Shown piece after piece: positions 1-11,136 of a stretch of DNA of 60,105 nt. Every line of letters starts with the position of its first letter. The stretch's first letter is position 1. This DNA is from Chara braunii (lineage: Eukaryota > Streptophyta > Charophyceae > Charales > Characeae): the NCBI GenBank assembly GCA_003427395.1, contig BFEA01000072.1:300304-360408 (forward strand). The letters are read 5' to 3'. Under the pieces are notes generated by a model. It was given only the letters and a program-made list of their open reading frames with translations. It was not told where the DNA came from and made no database searches. Position numbers and translations under genes: made by a program.

Positions 1-71
1 CCAACAGCTAAGTCTCCAGCCCTACGGCTCGCCGCACGCTACTTGGATCGATAGAACGAGTAAAGCAAAAA

Positions 72-145
72 GTGGCAGTGTATATTTTTCCGTTTCAGCA
101 GAAGATTCATTTTGATTTTGCTCATCCTATCGATGGAATGTGTGT
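72..145. repeat. Dispersed repeat fragment, copy 1
   Basis: This stretch shares a run of matches (TGTATATTTTTC, then ATTCATTT, then TTTTGCTC, then CTAT) with positions about 20460-20515. The two pieces therefore come from one repeat family. Function and family are unknown. The first 70 bases of the window show nothing I can name. Confidence 0.5.
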
Positions 146-158
146 GTGTGAGACGTTC

Positions 159-230
<72 letters not shown>

Positions 231-262
231 GGTAGTTCTATACACTTTGTGTGTGTGTGTAT

Positions 263-317
<55 letters not shown>

Positions 318-397
318 GCGTATATATTTTCGTGCTTCGGGCTCCCGTTGCCACGATATGGACATGTGAAAACGGCCACCGACCATGCATGACACAC

Positions 398-429
<32 letters not shown>

Positions 430-524
430 CAGATGACAAGCACGGATGCCCGCCAAGCACGACACGGGAAGAAGCGAAGACAAAGAGAGAGAGAGAGAGA
501 GAGGGGGGGGGGGGGGGGGGGGGA
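141..524. repeat. (GA)n microsatellite cluster ending in poly-G
   Basis: Three long GA tracts, a short GT tract and a terminal G run of about 18 bases. The long Ser-Leu, Arg-Glu or His-Thr reading frames here are products of the repeat and not genes. The cluster directly abuts the 3' end of the LINE on its right, so it may have grown from that element's tail. Confidence 0.9.
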
Positions 525-3500
525 GTGTACTACTGATGGCTGGGGTGTTTCGCAAAATGTTTTTCTCATTGTCCTTCGCCGCAGCGTGGCTGCGGCCGGT
601 CCCACTTGTCTTACTAAAGATAGAACCTTTGTCGTTTGTTCTGGGAGTGTGTGCACCTTCTGTCTGAACACTTTGTCATTCCGGGCGCTCCAGATCACTT
701 GCAATAGTATACCTCTGCATACGAGGGTCACATACCCCCAACCTTTCTCCAAATCGTGTTGTTCTTCACATTTTCCGTACAGGGTCTATTCATGAGACCA
801 CTTGAAGCTTTCTCCCGTGATGGCTCGCCAGTTTGTTGTCCACCAATTCCACAGTTGGGCTGCAAGGCGACATTATAGCCAAAGGTGGCTAGTCGACTCC
901 CATCCCCAACTACATCTCGAACAGGTTTCGTCCATCTCCATTCCTCGGGCTGCCAACCAAGAGGCTGGCGCGGTAACAAGCATTGATTGGGTCCACATAA
1001 TACTTGCTTGTTTCTGTGTTGGTACCAATTTCGGGGCTTTCCAGAGCTTAAGCAGGTTTAACCCTCCTAACTGAAAGCCCGACTCTTTTCGTGCCCTTTC
1101 CCCTGCTACTATGATCGCTTGTGTTTTTTTGGCAGATTGCAGGACTTGAACTCCTACCTTGGTTTTATAAAATAGGACCGGGTAGAAGCTATTTATCCTA
1201 CTTATGTCTTTCCAACCAATTAGCAGGGGTTCTATTTGAAGGAGCTCCGGGGAGTGGGTGATGAGTGTGAGCGCTTTTGTTGAACTAGCATTCCACACCC
1301 TCACCTCCTTGAGTTTTTCTTTTGATGAAATCACCTTTTCTCCTTTAAATTTTAAACTCATGCCCTCTTTGATCACTCGATGCTCTTTCCATTGTTGCAC
1401 TTTAATCCCTTGGTCCAGTTCAGGTCCTAGAATCTTTAGGACTGTCCTTGGGACTTCAGGGTCTTCCCACCAAGTGTCTGGGGGCTTCTCTCCCTCACTC
1501 CTCAACATACAAAGCCAGTTCCGGGATTGCCTCCTGCAATTTTGTTAAATTTTCCGGCACATTCTGCAAATGTAACAGTGTTCTTCTTAGGTTTTCGATC
1601 GAGGCCCAATTTTTGTCTTGTATATTCCAAATGTCTCTTACCTGCAACACTCCTCTTTTCGCCCATGCCCTTCCATAGGAGCCCCTCCTCCCATCCGCAA
1701 GGAAGCTTGACCCGTCTTCCTGTTTGATTAACTCATTTTCAAACAGAATTTGGTTCAAGATTTCCTATTTGATGTTTGGGGGGTTTCTCTAAGTGGGTTG
1801 GATCCTTTTCCATGCATGTATTATGTTTCTCCACACCCTGGACTTTGGGCGTCTGTTTAGAAAAGAGGGGATAAACAGGCACGTCCACACTTGCACTCTT
1901 TTGCCAAAATTATTCCGAGTCTACTAGTCTTACCCATAGTTTATCTCTGTTACCGAAGACCGCAAATACGACCCATTTCCCCAAAAGTCCCAAGTTTTAC
2001 TGTATTGGATCTAGGATCCCCAAACCACCTTTTTCTCTTGGTGCTGCAACTATGTCCCAGACTGCCTTTGTGATAAAGTCTTGTTGCTCCGATGCCGTTG
2101 GCTTCCATAAGTAGCGGGCTGCGCTCCTTTTGATAACTGGGTAAGCCTCCTCCCCCAATAAATGTATTGATAGGAGGAACCACAAAATTGACAAGGTTGC
2201 TGATGTCAGGACCAGAGCTCTCCCATACAGGGAGAGTTTATGGTTCCTCACCCAACCCGCAATTCTTGATGTTAATTTTTCCACCAACAATGAGTCTTGT
2301 ATCTCCGCATAGTCTGACAATGATACGTGCACACCCAGGAAGCGATCCGCTGAGTTGACGGGTACCTGTCTCAGGCCCCAATCCACACACAACACTTTAA
2401 GAGGGGGGATAAAATAAGTTGATTTGTCTCAATTTATTGAAAGTCTCTGATAGTTCACAATATTTATCTAACAGACCTCTCAATTCTGACATTGCTTCTT
2501 GCGTATTCTCGCACGCCACGGTCAAATCATTTGCAATTGCCCCTCCTTTCCGTTGTGTATATGCAGTGATTTTTAACCCATGTATTACTTCATTTGATCT
2601 AATATTTTCTAGCAGCACCTCCAGTTGCAGTACAAACAAGAGGGGGGCCAGAGGGCACCCCTGTCTTAAGGATCTTGTGAGGCTAAATTCTTCTGAAAGC
2701 CTAGCATTTACTACAACTACTGACTTTGCCTGATGGTAACTAGTTTCTACGGCTCTACAAAACCCGTCCCCAAAGCCCATTTTTCTCACACCACCCGACC
2801 TTGTCATATGCTTTTTCATATCCAGGAGGAGTATCGCCACCTCCCTTTTTTCCTTGCCAATAATCTTTAAGGCCTGGATTGTTGCCATTATATTGTCAAA
2901 TATTCATCTCCTCTTGACAAACGCCCCTTGCTCTCATCCGACCAGCTATGGGAGTAGCTTGGCCAAGCGATTTGCCATTGTCTTTGCGAATAACTTGTAA
3001 ACCACATTCAACAATGATATTGGTCTCCAGTTTTTAACTTGCCTTTCGTCTCCTTTTTTATAGAGTAAGGTTATCATCCCCTTTGTAAAACTCGAGGGAA
3101 AAAATCATGTCTCGAGTGCCTTGTTGTAAATTTCACATACGAAAGGGGCAAAGGACTCCCAACAGGTTAGGTACAATTCGATAGGTAGGCTGTCCAAACC
3201 CGAACATTTACCTTTGGCCATTTGATTGGTTGCCTGCCATATTTCTCTTTGTGACATTGGGGCTACTAGCTCTTCCCTCGCTGTCTATGAGATTTTCTCC
3301 GTTACTGGATTTCAAAAGTATGAGAACTCCGCCAGGTTTAAATTGGGAAAGTCATAAGAACGCCTTGTGGACACTATGTCCCTATAGTATTCCAACGAGT
3401 AGGCACACATATCCTCTGTGTCTGTGGCAATCGGGGCTTCAATGGCAAACGGGTGTGCTAATTCACGAACCAATGGCTTGGAGTGTCTCAATATTAATTA

Positions 3501-4634
3501 TCTAAAAGTTAATTTGGTCATCTTATCATAACCTACGATTCCTCTTATTCTCAGTCGTTCTTACCATTCGTTCTGTTTCTGGACCTCTAGGAGTTTTAGT
3601 TGAGTGAGGAGTTCCATTTTTTTGTCCGTCCAATATAGGTCTGTGAAAGGGTCCGTCCCCATTTTATCTTCTGCTTCTCTTATACCCTTTATTAATGATC
3701 TCTCTTTCCATGTACGTGTAGCCGCTTTCATCCTTGAGAATTCTTTGAGGTTCGACTGCACTATTGCTAATCCCGTTTCTGGCCATTTGTCTAAGTCCTC
3801 AAGCAAATCTTTTGCGTTTTGCCAGTTTCACATATGTGTGTTTACCCAGTTCACGACTCCTTCATCCTTCAGTACCTCGACATTAAGTCTAAACGGTGGG
3901 CGGTGCCTTTCCACCACATCTTTTGCAATTACATCTAGTAGGACAGGCTGGTGGTCAGACAGCGACCCAATACTCACCTCGCTCCACATTGCTCTTTCCC
4001 ACAGAGCACCCCGAACTAGAAAAAAATCTAGCCTTTTTCGAGGAGCGGGAGTCTTTCGCGATGGTTTTGGTCCAAACCATGTGAACCCGTTTATCTCCGG
4101 ATTGAATTATCTATATACGTCGATCAATAGTTGAGCTTCTCTGAACTGAGATAACAGCAGCGAGTCAGTCCTCACGGGCTTGACTCTCAGGGAGTCCAGG
4201 CCAGGGTTAAAAAGTGTGTTTCAGTCTCCCGCCAGTATCATATTCTTTGAATCGGGGATACGGGCTGGGAGCTCTGCGATGAAGTCAATTTTGTTTTGGT
4301 AGTGCACTGGTGCATACACGGACATTACAGACCAATCTTCCTCTCCTATAACGAACTTCAGTCAAACAAGCCTCCCACTCGGGTCTACATACCGATCCAG
4401 TTCTTTTATTTATAAGTTCCTATCTATTAAGATAGCCCCCTTGTTCCGTCAGCTGGAGCCCATACCTGTGGTTCGTCCCACCAGCCATGGGTGTCTTCCA
4501 ACTTTGTTTCATTCAGTTTTGTTTCTTGCAAGCAAATTACCTAAACATTATGCTTATGTATCCAAGCCCGGAGTCTATTTTTTTTGCTTTTCCCGTTTTT
4601 ATCTACCAATCCACGCACGTTCCACATCGCAAAT
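525..4634 (-). pseudogene. LINE ORF2: endonuclease and reverse transcriptase, copy 1
   Basis: Order on the minus strand: AP-like endonuclease with MWNVRGL (about 4615), CLQETK, and SDHQPVLL near 3950, which is the catalytic SDH motif of this family. The reverse transcriptase includes LLLDM (2810), LRQGCPLAPLLF (2650) and a box reading ANDLTVAC (2530) where YADD would be expected. The thumb region (2395-1997) is readable, as in GRALVL. The C-terminus carries CSRC-x8-HLW (about 900), the zf-RVT pattern, and ends with QVIWSARNDKVF near 690. Stops are frequent between 3500 and 2900. ORF2 starts within a few bases of the ORF1 stop, the usual LINE arrangement. The lost tyrosine and first aspartate of the active-site box, plus the stops, mean no activity. 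Confidence 0.85.
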
Positions 4635-7141
4635 CTAACCCTTGGTGGAAGGACCATTCAGGCGGTCCTTTTTACGAGCGATTTGGATGCGGCCATTTCC
4701 TGTTGCTTTCTCTTTCGTCAGATCCTTCCCTTTCTTTCCCCCTTGTCTCCTCGAGGATCCACATCCTGAGATCTTTCTTCCTATGCGGAGTGGGGGGGGA
4801 GGGTTTAGTGCCTCCAGGAAAGCTTCAGATGCCAGCGTGTCTGCCAGGTTTGCCTGGGCTATCCATTCGGCGATTGTCGGTGCTGTTATCTCCCCCTGGA
4901 CATCAATATTTTTTAGCGTGTCAATGCCAATGTCCAAGAAGTGGGCCAGGGGGACCCACTGGGTCGAATGAGATTTCAGACCTGCTATCGATTCCTCGTC
5001 TCCCCTAAGGACTGCGACTGATATATGGAGAACCATCTTTCCTCCTCTGGTGACATTTACCAGCAGCCTACCCCTCTTCGGTTCTGGGAGGATGGTGCTC
5101 GTGCATCTATCTGCCAGGACTTTTGTACGGATCTTTTTCATTAATCTGGCATCCGACAAAAAACCGTTTGAAGGAATGACGGGGAGGAATTGGTTTTCCT
5201 CCTCGTCCAACTTAGTTAGCACCTTCGGCCCATGTGTGTCCAATGAGCGGATGAGCGGAACATTCAACTCCTTCGGTGATACTTTTCCTTTGTCCTTTCT
5301 TTCAAGTGTTTGCATCACGGGTGCTGTGGACAACTGTTTAGATTGTCGAAATGTCTGTTCCTTTTGAACGATTGCTTCCTTCTCACGGATTTGAAAGGTA
5401 CTGTGTTCGTTTTCAAGTTATTTGAATTTGTTCTTACTTTCCGACCGTCTTCACTTTTTTTAACTGGAGATATACTCGTTTTCCTGTCCTTTGACTGGGG
5501 GGATTTACCCATTTCATCCTTGTCCAGACCGGGAGTAATTTCCTGGCAGTCAGAGAAATATTCCTCTGACGAAGAGAGATCGTTTTTAGCTTTGGACGGG
5601 GATTTTCCCTCCAGGGTTCCTCCTGAAGTTTCTGAGTCATAAATAGCATTTTGATACAATTTGGGAGTTTTTGAGGAGGATGCTATGGCCATAAGGCCTA
5701 TTTTAGCTCCTTCTTCCTCTTCCTTCTCCTCTTCCTCCTCGCTCTCACTTAGGGATAGGGAGTCCTCGCTCAGGGGATCCTTCTCCTCTTCGCCCTCATC
5801 CTCGCTAATTCTTTCCTCCTCCATCTCTCTTTCTTTTGTCTTTTGTTCTTCCATGTCCTCATCCGTCCGATCTGCATACTCCAGATTTTTAACGAGGTTT
5901 TCTTCGTCTTCCCTTTTTCGTTTTTCTCTCCCTTTGAGCACATCTTCCTCCATTTTATCACCGTGTCTGTTTTCTTCGTCCTACTTTCCGTTTCCCTTCA
6001 GCAAACCTGCCCCCTCCTTTCTTCCCTCTCCATCCGTTCGTCCCCCCCTCCTCCCCGTCCACCTCCATCTCCTTTTTCGAGATATCATCCCTCGGTATTT
6101 TCTCTTTCCCTTCTCCATCCTTCTCCTTTAGCTTCTCCTTTTATCCGTCTGGGTCCAGGTTCGCTTTCGAGGATTCTTTTGTCCCCTTCGTGGGGGACTT
6201 CTCTTCATGATCCCTTAGTTCCTTGTTGCCTTTTTTATTGGACGGGGAGGGAAAGGGATGCGGATCTAACTCCTTTACCGGGCCCTTTCCCTTAACTTTA
6301 TCTACATAGGAGGCCCCTTTTTTCTTTTGGCAATCACGATCACCTTCCGAACGGAAGTGTTGCCTGCTAGCAGGGCACCAGGGGGTGGTCACACATACCA
6401 CCTCAATCTCAACATATCCATCCCTGCCCAGATTCAGAACCAGGTACCTTTTGTACCTTAACTGTGCGGCCGACACCAAATCAAAACGAACATTTACCAA
6501 GTCATGTGACTGTTTATCCTTATATACCATGAATTCTTTTACTACTTCCCCAAATGCACCTTCCACTGTTCCTCGCAGCGGGACTAGGATCGCGACTGGA
6601 ACCTGTTGACACCTGATCCAAAAGAATCTGTGCCTCGAGACTTCCCTCCACTCCCAGAGTTCCTGCTCCGTCATCCATGGCGCAAAGGAGATCGTATATT
6701 CCTTATTATCCAGAGTCAATTTTCTCTGCTGTATTCGAAGCATGTATGATGCAATTTCGCTCGTTGTTGCTACGTACATAGCTAAGTTTCTCCCTTCATT
6801 GTGGAACAAGCCACGTTTTGGGGAGGCTGCGACTTCGTCAGTTGTAGCCCACGCGTTTTCATACAAGCGGACCAAACATTTTTTGACGTCAATTGATAAA
6901 GAAGTTGACTCGTCCCCGAAAACTATTGAGGCCGCGTGTTCTTTCAACCATCCTGCTTGAGCGTATACATTTCCGGATTAACCGTGACTCTTACATAATC
7001 GTCTCCAACTTCCGCCCGGTTTGGGGCGACTTTCTTTGGGAGCATATCATCTAAGTAACATTTCGAGAATATTTCCCTGATTCGAGTTTTCTCTCCTTTC
7101 GACATCGTCACAAGGTTTGAACCACTCGAAGCAGTTGCCAT
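4635..7141 (-). pseudogene. LINE ORF1 protein, copy 1
   Basis: The N-terminal part (7141-6141) matches the other LINE copy closely. Shared stretches include KRGLFHNEGRN, KKCLVR, FWIRC and RFDL. This is the region where plant LINE ORF1 proteins carry their DUF4283-like domain; that assignment is inferred from position and not proven. A Cys/His cluster follows (WCPASRQHFRSEGDRDC), which resembles a zinc knuckle with spacing C-x2-C-x4-H-x6-C, although two positions are mutated here. The middle (5950-5320) is an acidic Glu/Ser/Asp linker. The end (5333-4635) is a conserved C-terminal domain finishing in TKG, as copy 2 finishes in KKG. A one-base deletion at about 6947 splits the N-terminal domain, and stops or frameshifts separate the later parts. 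Expected role: RNA binding in the LINE ribonucleoprotein. Confidence 0.8.
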
Positions 7142-7142
7142 T

Positions 7143-7855
7143 TCGAATTGTTCCTTAGCTGGGGGGCAGCCAAAGCATGCTTTGCTTATCGTTCTTTAAC
7201 CTAACAGTAGTTAAAAAAAATATTTAGCGGTAGAGGCTTCAAATAAATTATATGGGACAGAACAACCCCTCCCTCCTCAGGCGGTGTGTGAATATTACCT
7301 GAGCCTTGGGCTTCTCCTTTCGTGAATCGTAAGTTGGCTGCAACCATCTTCTCTTCGCGGGAGATCTTTGCTTGCACTTGACCTTCTTTTCCTGTCGTTC
7401 CCGACTGGTTTCATCCACGCTGATCTTCTAACTCTGCTTGGGCGGCTAGGTCTGGTCTGACCCCCAATATTCCACGGGTGGTTCACACTGCTAGACCACT
7501 ATATCAAGTGAGACCTAGTCCAACTCCGCATGATTCGGCCTCGGAAACGCCGAGGACGAAGCTGCTTTGTTGGAAACGAAGCGATGTCGCGAGGCGTCAC
7601 TTTTGCAGGACACCCTGATCGTTCCCGGTCAGGAGCTGCGAAAAATTATCGTTGCGCCTAACGCCGTTCTGCCGCCGCCCGTCCCTCCTCTTTGCCACTT
7701 TCGGTTTAGGTGCCTGTTTCAGGTGAAGAGGCTGCAAGATCCAGATAGGAGCAGCTACTGCCCAGGGACGCTGAACCCGGTTTCCAGCACGTGCTACTCC
7801 CCACGAATAGAATGAAGCCTTTGAATACCGGGAAAAAAAAAAAAAAACTACGGCC
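7143..7855. other. Non-coding stretch between LINE and U6-like sequence
   Basis: No gene is visible. Positions 7440-7510 on the minus strand contain TAGTGGTCTAGCAGTG followed about 31 bases later by GGGTCAGACC. These loosely recall the A and B boxes of a tRNA-derived SINE, but the match is too weak to call. A poly-A run of 15 lies at 7833-7847. Confidence 0.4.
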
Positions 7856-7859
7856 GAAT

Positions 7860-7950
7860 GTCCTTTGGGACATCCGTTGAAATTGGAACGATACAGAGAA
7901 GATTAGCATGGCCCCTGCTCAAGGATGACACGAGAAATGAAAACAAATTC
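7860..7950 (+). pseudogene. U6 spliceosomal snRNA-like sequence, probable pseudogene
   Basis: The core ATTGGAACGATACAGAGAAG followed by ATTAGCATGGCCCCTG is the U6 snRNA signature. It includes the ACAGAGA box that pairs with the 5' splice site and the AGC triad. A 5' stem-loop (GTCC-TTTG-GGAC) precedes it. Nine bases usually found after GATGACACG (CACAAATCG in plant U6) are missing, and no T-run terminator follows. I see no USE or TATA box spaced upstream as in plant U6 genes; a poly-A run sits there. A retroposed, 3'-altered copy is the best reading. U6 normally acts in the nucleus in the spliceosome catalytic core. Confidence 0.8.
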
Positions 7951-8003
7951 AGGCCGAAACCGCCATGGATGTAGGTTTTCGACATTCCTTTCACGGTCAC
8001 TAA

Positions 8004-8404
8004 GGGCCTCGCCACACCACTCCAGACTTGGGAAAATTTTCGGGAGTGCTCCCGGAAGTGAAAACCTGCTCGGGAGAGCCTTTCGCCACACTACACTCTC
8101 GACTCGACCCGACCGCGCTCAAAGTCTGAAAAGGTTATTTGCCACATATGAACATGATCAGTGTGAAACCGTCTGGCAGAAGTCGTTTGTCCCTTTCCGC
8201 TCCACTCCCGAATCTGGGATGAAACTAGAGGAGCGAAGGAGGTATCTCAAAAAAAAAGCTTTGCAGGCGGTGAGTTCGGGAGTGCTCTCGGGAGCCACAT
8301 TCTGACAGCTCCCGAATTCAATATGACAGGTTGAACTCGGGAGCTGGTGCGACAATGCTGCACTCTCGAAAAATGGCCAAGTCGGGAGTAGTGTGGCGAA
8401 GCCG
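8004..8404. mobile_element. MITE with TAA target duplication, PIF/Harbinger-like
   Basis: The left end reads GGGCCTCGCCACACCACTCC and the right end, reverse complemented, reads CGGCTTCGCCACACTACTCC. Similarity continues for about 45 bases. TAA flanks both sides (8001-8003, 8405-8407). A three-base T-A-rich duplication and GGGCC ends are typical of PIF/Harbinger elements. There is no transposase. The same core (about 8009-8230) recurs at 53168-53505. Confidence 0.65.
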
Positions 8405-8427
8405 TAAATTCCTCAGCGAACGGAAGT

Positions 8428-8431
<4 letters not shown>

Positions 8432-8459
<28 letters not shown>

Positions 8460-8463
8460 NTTT
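8432..8463. other. Poly-T run with a one-base gap
   Basis: About 28 T bases followed by a single N at 8460. It is likely an assembly uncertainty at a homopolymer. Positions 8464-8810 hold no gene that I can support. Confidence 0.8.
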
Positions 8464-8810
8464 ACCCATTTTCTTTTTAGGGATAATTTGCAAAATTCCC
8501 CCATAAGTTGAGATATGTGCCAAAATGCCCCTGAAAAATTTGAGTAGAGCAGAATGCCCTTTTGGGCTGAAATCTTTGCGTCGTGCCCCTGTCAAGCGGG
8601 TGTGCAACTTTGTAATCTGGACCTCCCTGTTTCGGCCTTGGCCTTTTGCAATGACGCCTAGGAAAAGTTATCGAGTATAGGAGCATTTTGCAAAGTTGGA
8701 TGGTACCCGGTAGGGGTATATTGCACTGATGGGGGTCCAACCGATGCCAGGAGCATTCTTGTCAGTGCTAATGCGGAGTTACGACCCTCGTCGACTAATA
8801 GCTTCTCCAC

Positions 8811-8837
8811 AAGTGATCTCTCATATAGAGATCACTT
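8811..8837. other. Perfect 11-bp hairpin at the end of the broken coding region
   Basis: AAGTGATCTCT and AGAGATCACTT are perfect inverted repeats around a five-base loop (CATAT). The stop codon of the minus-strand frame ending at 8832 lies inside the stem. It could be an RNA 3'-end structure or a chance palindrome. Confidence 0.5.
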
Positions 8838-9142
8838 CTCTCGAATAACTCCCGCAACCCATCCAGCTCTGGGAGTCCATCCGAGTCCTCGAGTAAGTTC
8901 ATAAGACAGTCGAGTCCCGTGTACATGATTTCTATGCGCCTCCTGCACGGACCTGCAGTAGTCGATTAAGTTACTAAGTGTAACAGAGTCATACCAACAG
9001 GTGGCGTCTACAATGTCCTCCACAACGTCTTCCTCAAACGGTCCCCACCGTACGCACAACGCAAAATACATGTCTCAAAATCCAGGCTCTAGTCCGCCTC
9101 TGAGTGCCTCAAAGGTCCACTCAACAACCCTCGACAAACATC

Positions 9143-9250
9143 CTTTTTTTTCTTTTTTCTTTTTTTTTGTAACCCTCGGCAGTGTTAGTGGTGTTGATAA
9201 GAGCAGACACCACTAGCATCTGGGGAGGGACTCCATCTATTGGTGGGAAG
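9143..9250 (-). repeat. Poly-A-tailed retroposon fragment, copy 1
   Basis: On the minus strand a segment containing CACCAATAGATGGAG, then GCTAGTGGTG and GGGTT, ends in an A-rich tail. The same segment and tail occur at about 57058-57170. A shared body ending at poly-A suggests the 3' end of a SINE or LINE family. Confidence 0.55.
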
Positions 9251-9252
9251 CG

Positions 9253-9774
9253 TCACCTGACTACTCCCCCATAGAGCTTGTTTATAATGTAATCTGGCAA
9301 CACCCATCTTCTATTGTCCGCCGGGTAATATGCCTCCTTAGGAGGTCCTATCACAACCGTCGATGTAGAGCAGCCTGTAACGTTCCGTGCCCGCCTATGA
9401 TCTAGAATGTTACGCGCTAGGGCCTCAAGTTGCCAGAGCTTTCTACTAATTCCCACTAACAACACACCGACCTCACAATCCTCTGAGTCTCCCAGTATGA
9501 GGTGACCTATAAGCTTGATCTGACGAAGTCTCTCTACGTCACAACTCTTTACATATACAATCCATAAGTCAACGTCTTGCTCTAGCCAAATACCTATATG
9601 CTCTATTGGCTTCCAATCGACCTGCTCGAGACGTATATGCATAGGAATGTCAAATCTGAGCGTTGTCTCTCTAGGTCCCAACAATGCTTTAGTCTTGTAG
9701 GCTCCGAATTTTTTGGTCAAGAGATAAGCCCACCAGACGTTGGACTCATCTCGCATTTGTACTCTACCAATCAA
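9253..9774 (-). CDS. Hypothetical protein segment, 173 codons open
   Basis: This is the longest uninterrupted piece of the broken coding region. It has mixed hydrophobic and charged composition, six Trp residues (for example WKPIEHIGIWLEQDVDLWIVYV) and no low-complexity sequence, so it is unlikely to be random. No known motif is visible. It probably belongs to the same former protein as 9790-10987 and 8832-9130. A start codon cannot be chosen with confidence, since the true protein probably began upstream in another frame. The stop at 9253 is followed by the repeat fragment at 9143-9250. Confidence 0.45.
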   Translation of the reverse strand: MIGRVQMRDESNVWWAYLLTKKFGAYKTKALLGPRETTLRFDIPMHIRLEQVDWKPIEHIGIWLEQDVDLWIVYVKSCDVERLRQIKLIGHLILGDSEDCEVGVLLVGISRKLWQLEALARNILDHRRARNVTGCSTSTVVIGPPKEAYYPADNRRWVLPDYIINKLYGGVVR

Positions 9775-11136
9775 GATGCGTATTGATCATATCAATATTA
9801 GTTCCGGAGGTTCACACCGATCCTAGGCCACTGAATACCCTCGTCGTCTGTCATGCTCTCCTCCGAGCTTCCATCATCCTCGTCAAGATCGCGCTCATCT
9901 CCCCAGGGAATATGCTCCTGATGCTCTACCTGAGGAAGGTACTCCCAATCGTCCTGATCAGCCGCTCCTACAAACTGGTCTTTCCAATCCTGGTTGTCGT
10001 CTCCCTCACCGTGCTCTATGTCACCCAGCCTTGATCAAGCTCGTGCCACTACCCTATCTCAGGCCGACCCTCGGCTCCCAGCTCTCGGTCATCAGCGTCC
10101 CAACCTAGGTCCTCCCAAACAGGGTGAATCTTACAACATTGCTCCTCCGCCTCCTAGGTCACGATGAGAAGAGTGGGCCCCCAACTGATGTCGTCTAGGA
10201 GTTGACTCACACCTGCCAAGTGCTTGGGTGCTATATGAAACTCTCTCTCTAGTAGGGCTAACCAGAAATTCAGTTGTTGGACGGAATGAGTTGTCGTGTA
10301 ACAATGAGAAGGTGTTGAAGTGTGAATCACCTCTTTCAACTATAAACCCCTCTTTCCAGTAAACAGACATGCTATGTGTTGCGCGTAGGCTATCCACTCG
10401 TGATCTATTGTTGATCTGACTAGCTCCTCTAACTCCGAGTCAAGAGTAGTGAAATGCGTATCAACCAGGTCCCCCAGACTCCAGAGCTCCTCCACTGCGA
10501 AAAGTGGAAATGTCATTCGAAGGGGGCAATCTTGGTACAGGAGAGGCCCCCGAATCATAAATCGAGTCTCAAGGGTCCTAATTGGGTCCTCGTCCTTGCG
10601 ATCCTTGCCATGAATAGTCTCTGCCTGATGAAGCAAAATCTCTCGCGCAATATCCTCGTCTAGCTAGTAGCCGTGAACCAAGCCTCCATGATACACATAC
10701 ATCCAAATCGAGCGCGCATAGTAGAGATATCCAAATATATTTACTGTCGTGATTTCCCAAATCGGCCACCACTTCTTATCCCTCATAAAAGTGTCTTGTA
10801 AGAACGTCCATAGCCAAACACTGGGGCGTAACAGAACCGACCTCCACCGGTTCTGATGACCATGTCTCTTCACATTGCTAGCCGGTAGGTCGAATTCCAG
10901 GCGGTCAATGTCGAGAAACTCCGGTGGTTTAGCCCATTGAAGTTTCTCAACCGGGAGTTCGTCCATAGAGCTAGCTCGACCATCCAATCAATCCTGTTGT
11001 TACCTGCTCCTAACTCTACCTATCTAAAAGGTGTAAGGTGTCCACTACCAACCCTCTTATACAACTCCGAAAGGATTTGGTGATCTCCTCGAGAATTAGA
11101 GTCCATTCTCGACTAGTGGATGAAGCCTAAATACCG

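Larger units (their letters stand above)
525..7142 (-). mobile_element. L1-type LINE, copy 1, nearly full length but decayed
   Basis: A non-LTR retrotransposon read on the minus strand. ORF1 (nucleic-acid-binding protein) begins at 7141 and ends near 4635. ORF2 follows at once with an endonuclease start (WNVRG near 4600), endonuclease (to about 3800), reverse transcriptase (about 3800-2000) and a cysteine/histidine-rich C-terminus (about 1760-530). Frameshifts and stops break both ORFs, and the reverse transcriptase active-site box is altered, so the copy is dead. The same family recurs at 34.0-39.7 kb. The 3' end merges into the microsatellite at 141-524. The 5' end lies just above 7142, where similarity to the second copy stops. 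Confidence 0.9.
8832..10987 (-). pseudogene. Broken coding region of unknown function
   Basis: I do not recognise the protein. The frame runs from 10987 to 10154 with two internal TAG stops (10664, 10340), rich in Trp, Tyr, Leu and charged residues, and carrying segments such as WPIWEITTVNIFGYLYYARS. After a frame change, 10040-9800 reads as a very acidic Asp/Glu segment ending near 9795. A further frame (9774-9253) is open for 173 codons, and another (about 9130-8832) for about 90 codons with one TGA. Amino-acid usage looks like real protein throughout. The stops are mostly TAG, as expected from C-to-T change of CAG codons. Because it lies downstream of the primer-binding site at 12.25 kb on the same strand, it may be the internal protein of a relic LTR element. 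That link is inference. Confidence 0.5.

Noticed and set aside
39-795. Long Ser-Leu, Arg-Glu and Pro-rich ORFs on both strands
   Set aside because: They are translations of GA/CT and G microsatellites. The same applies near 22.0, 26.8, 29.3, 40.2, 43.2, 46.9, 50.1, 50.7 and 51.7 kb.
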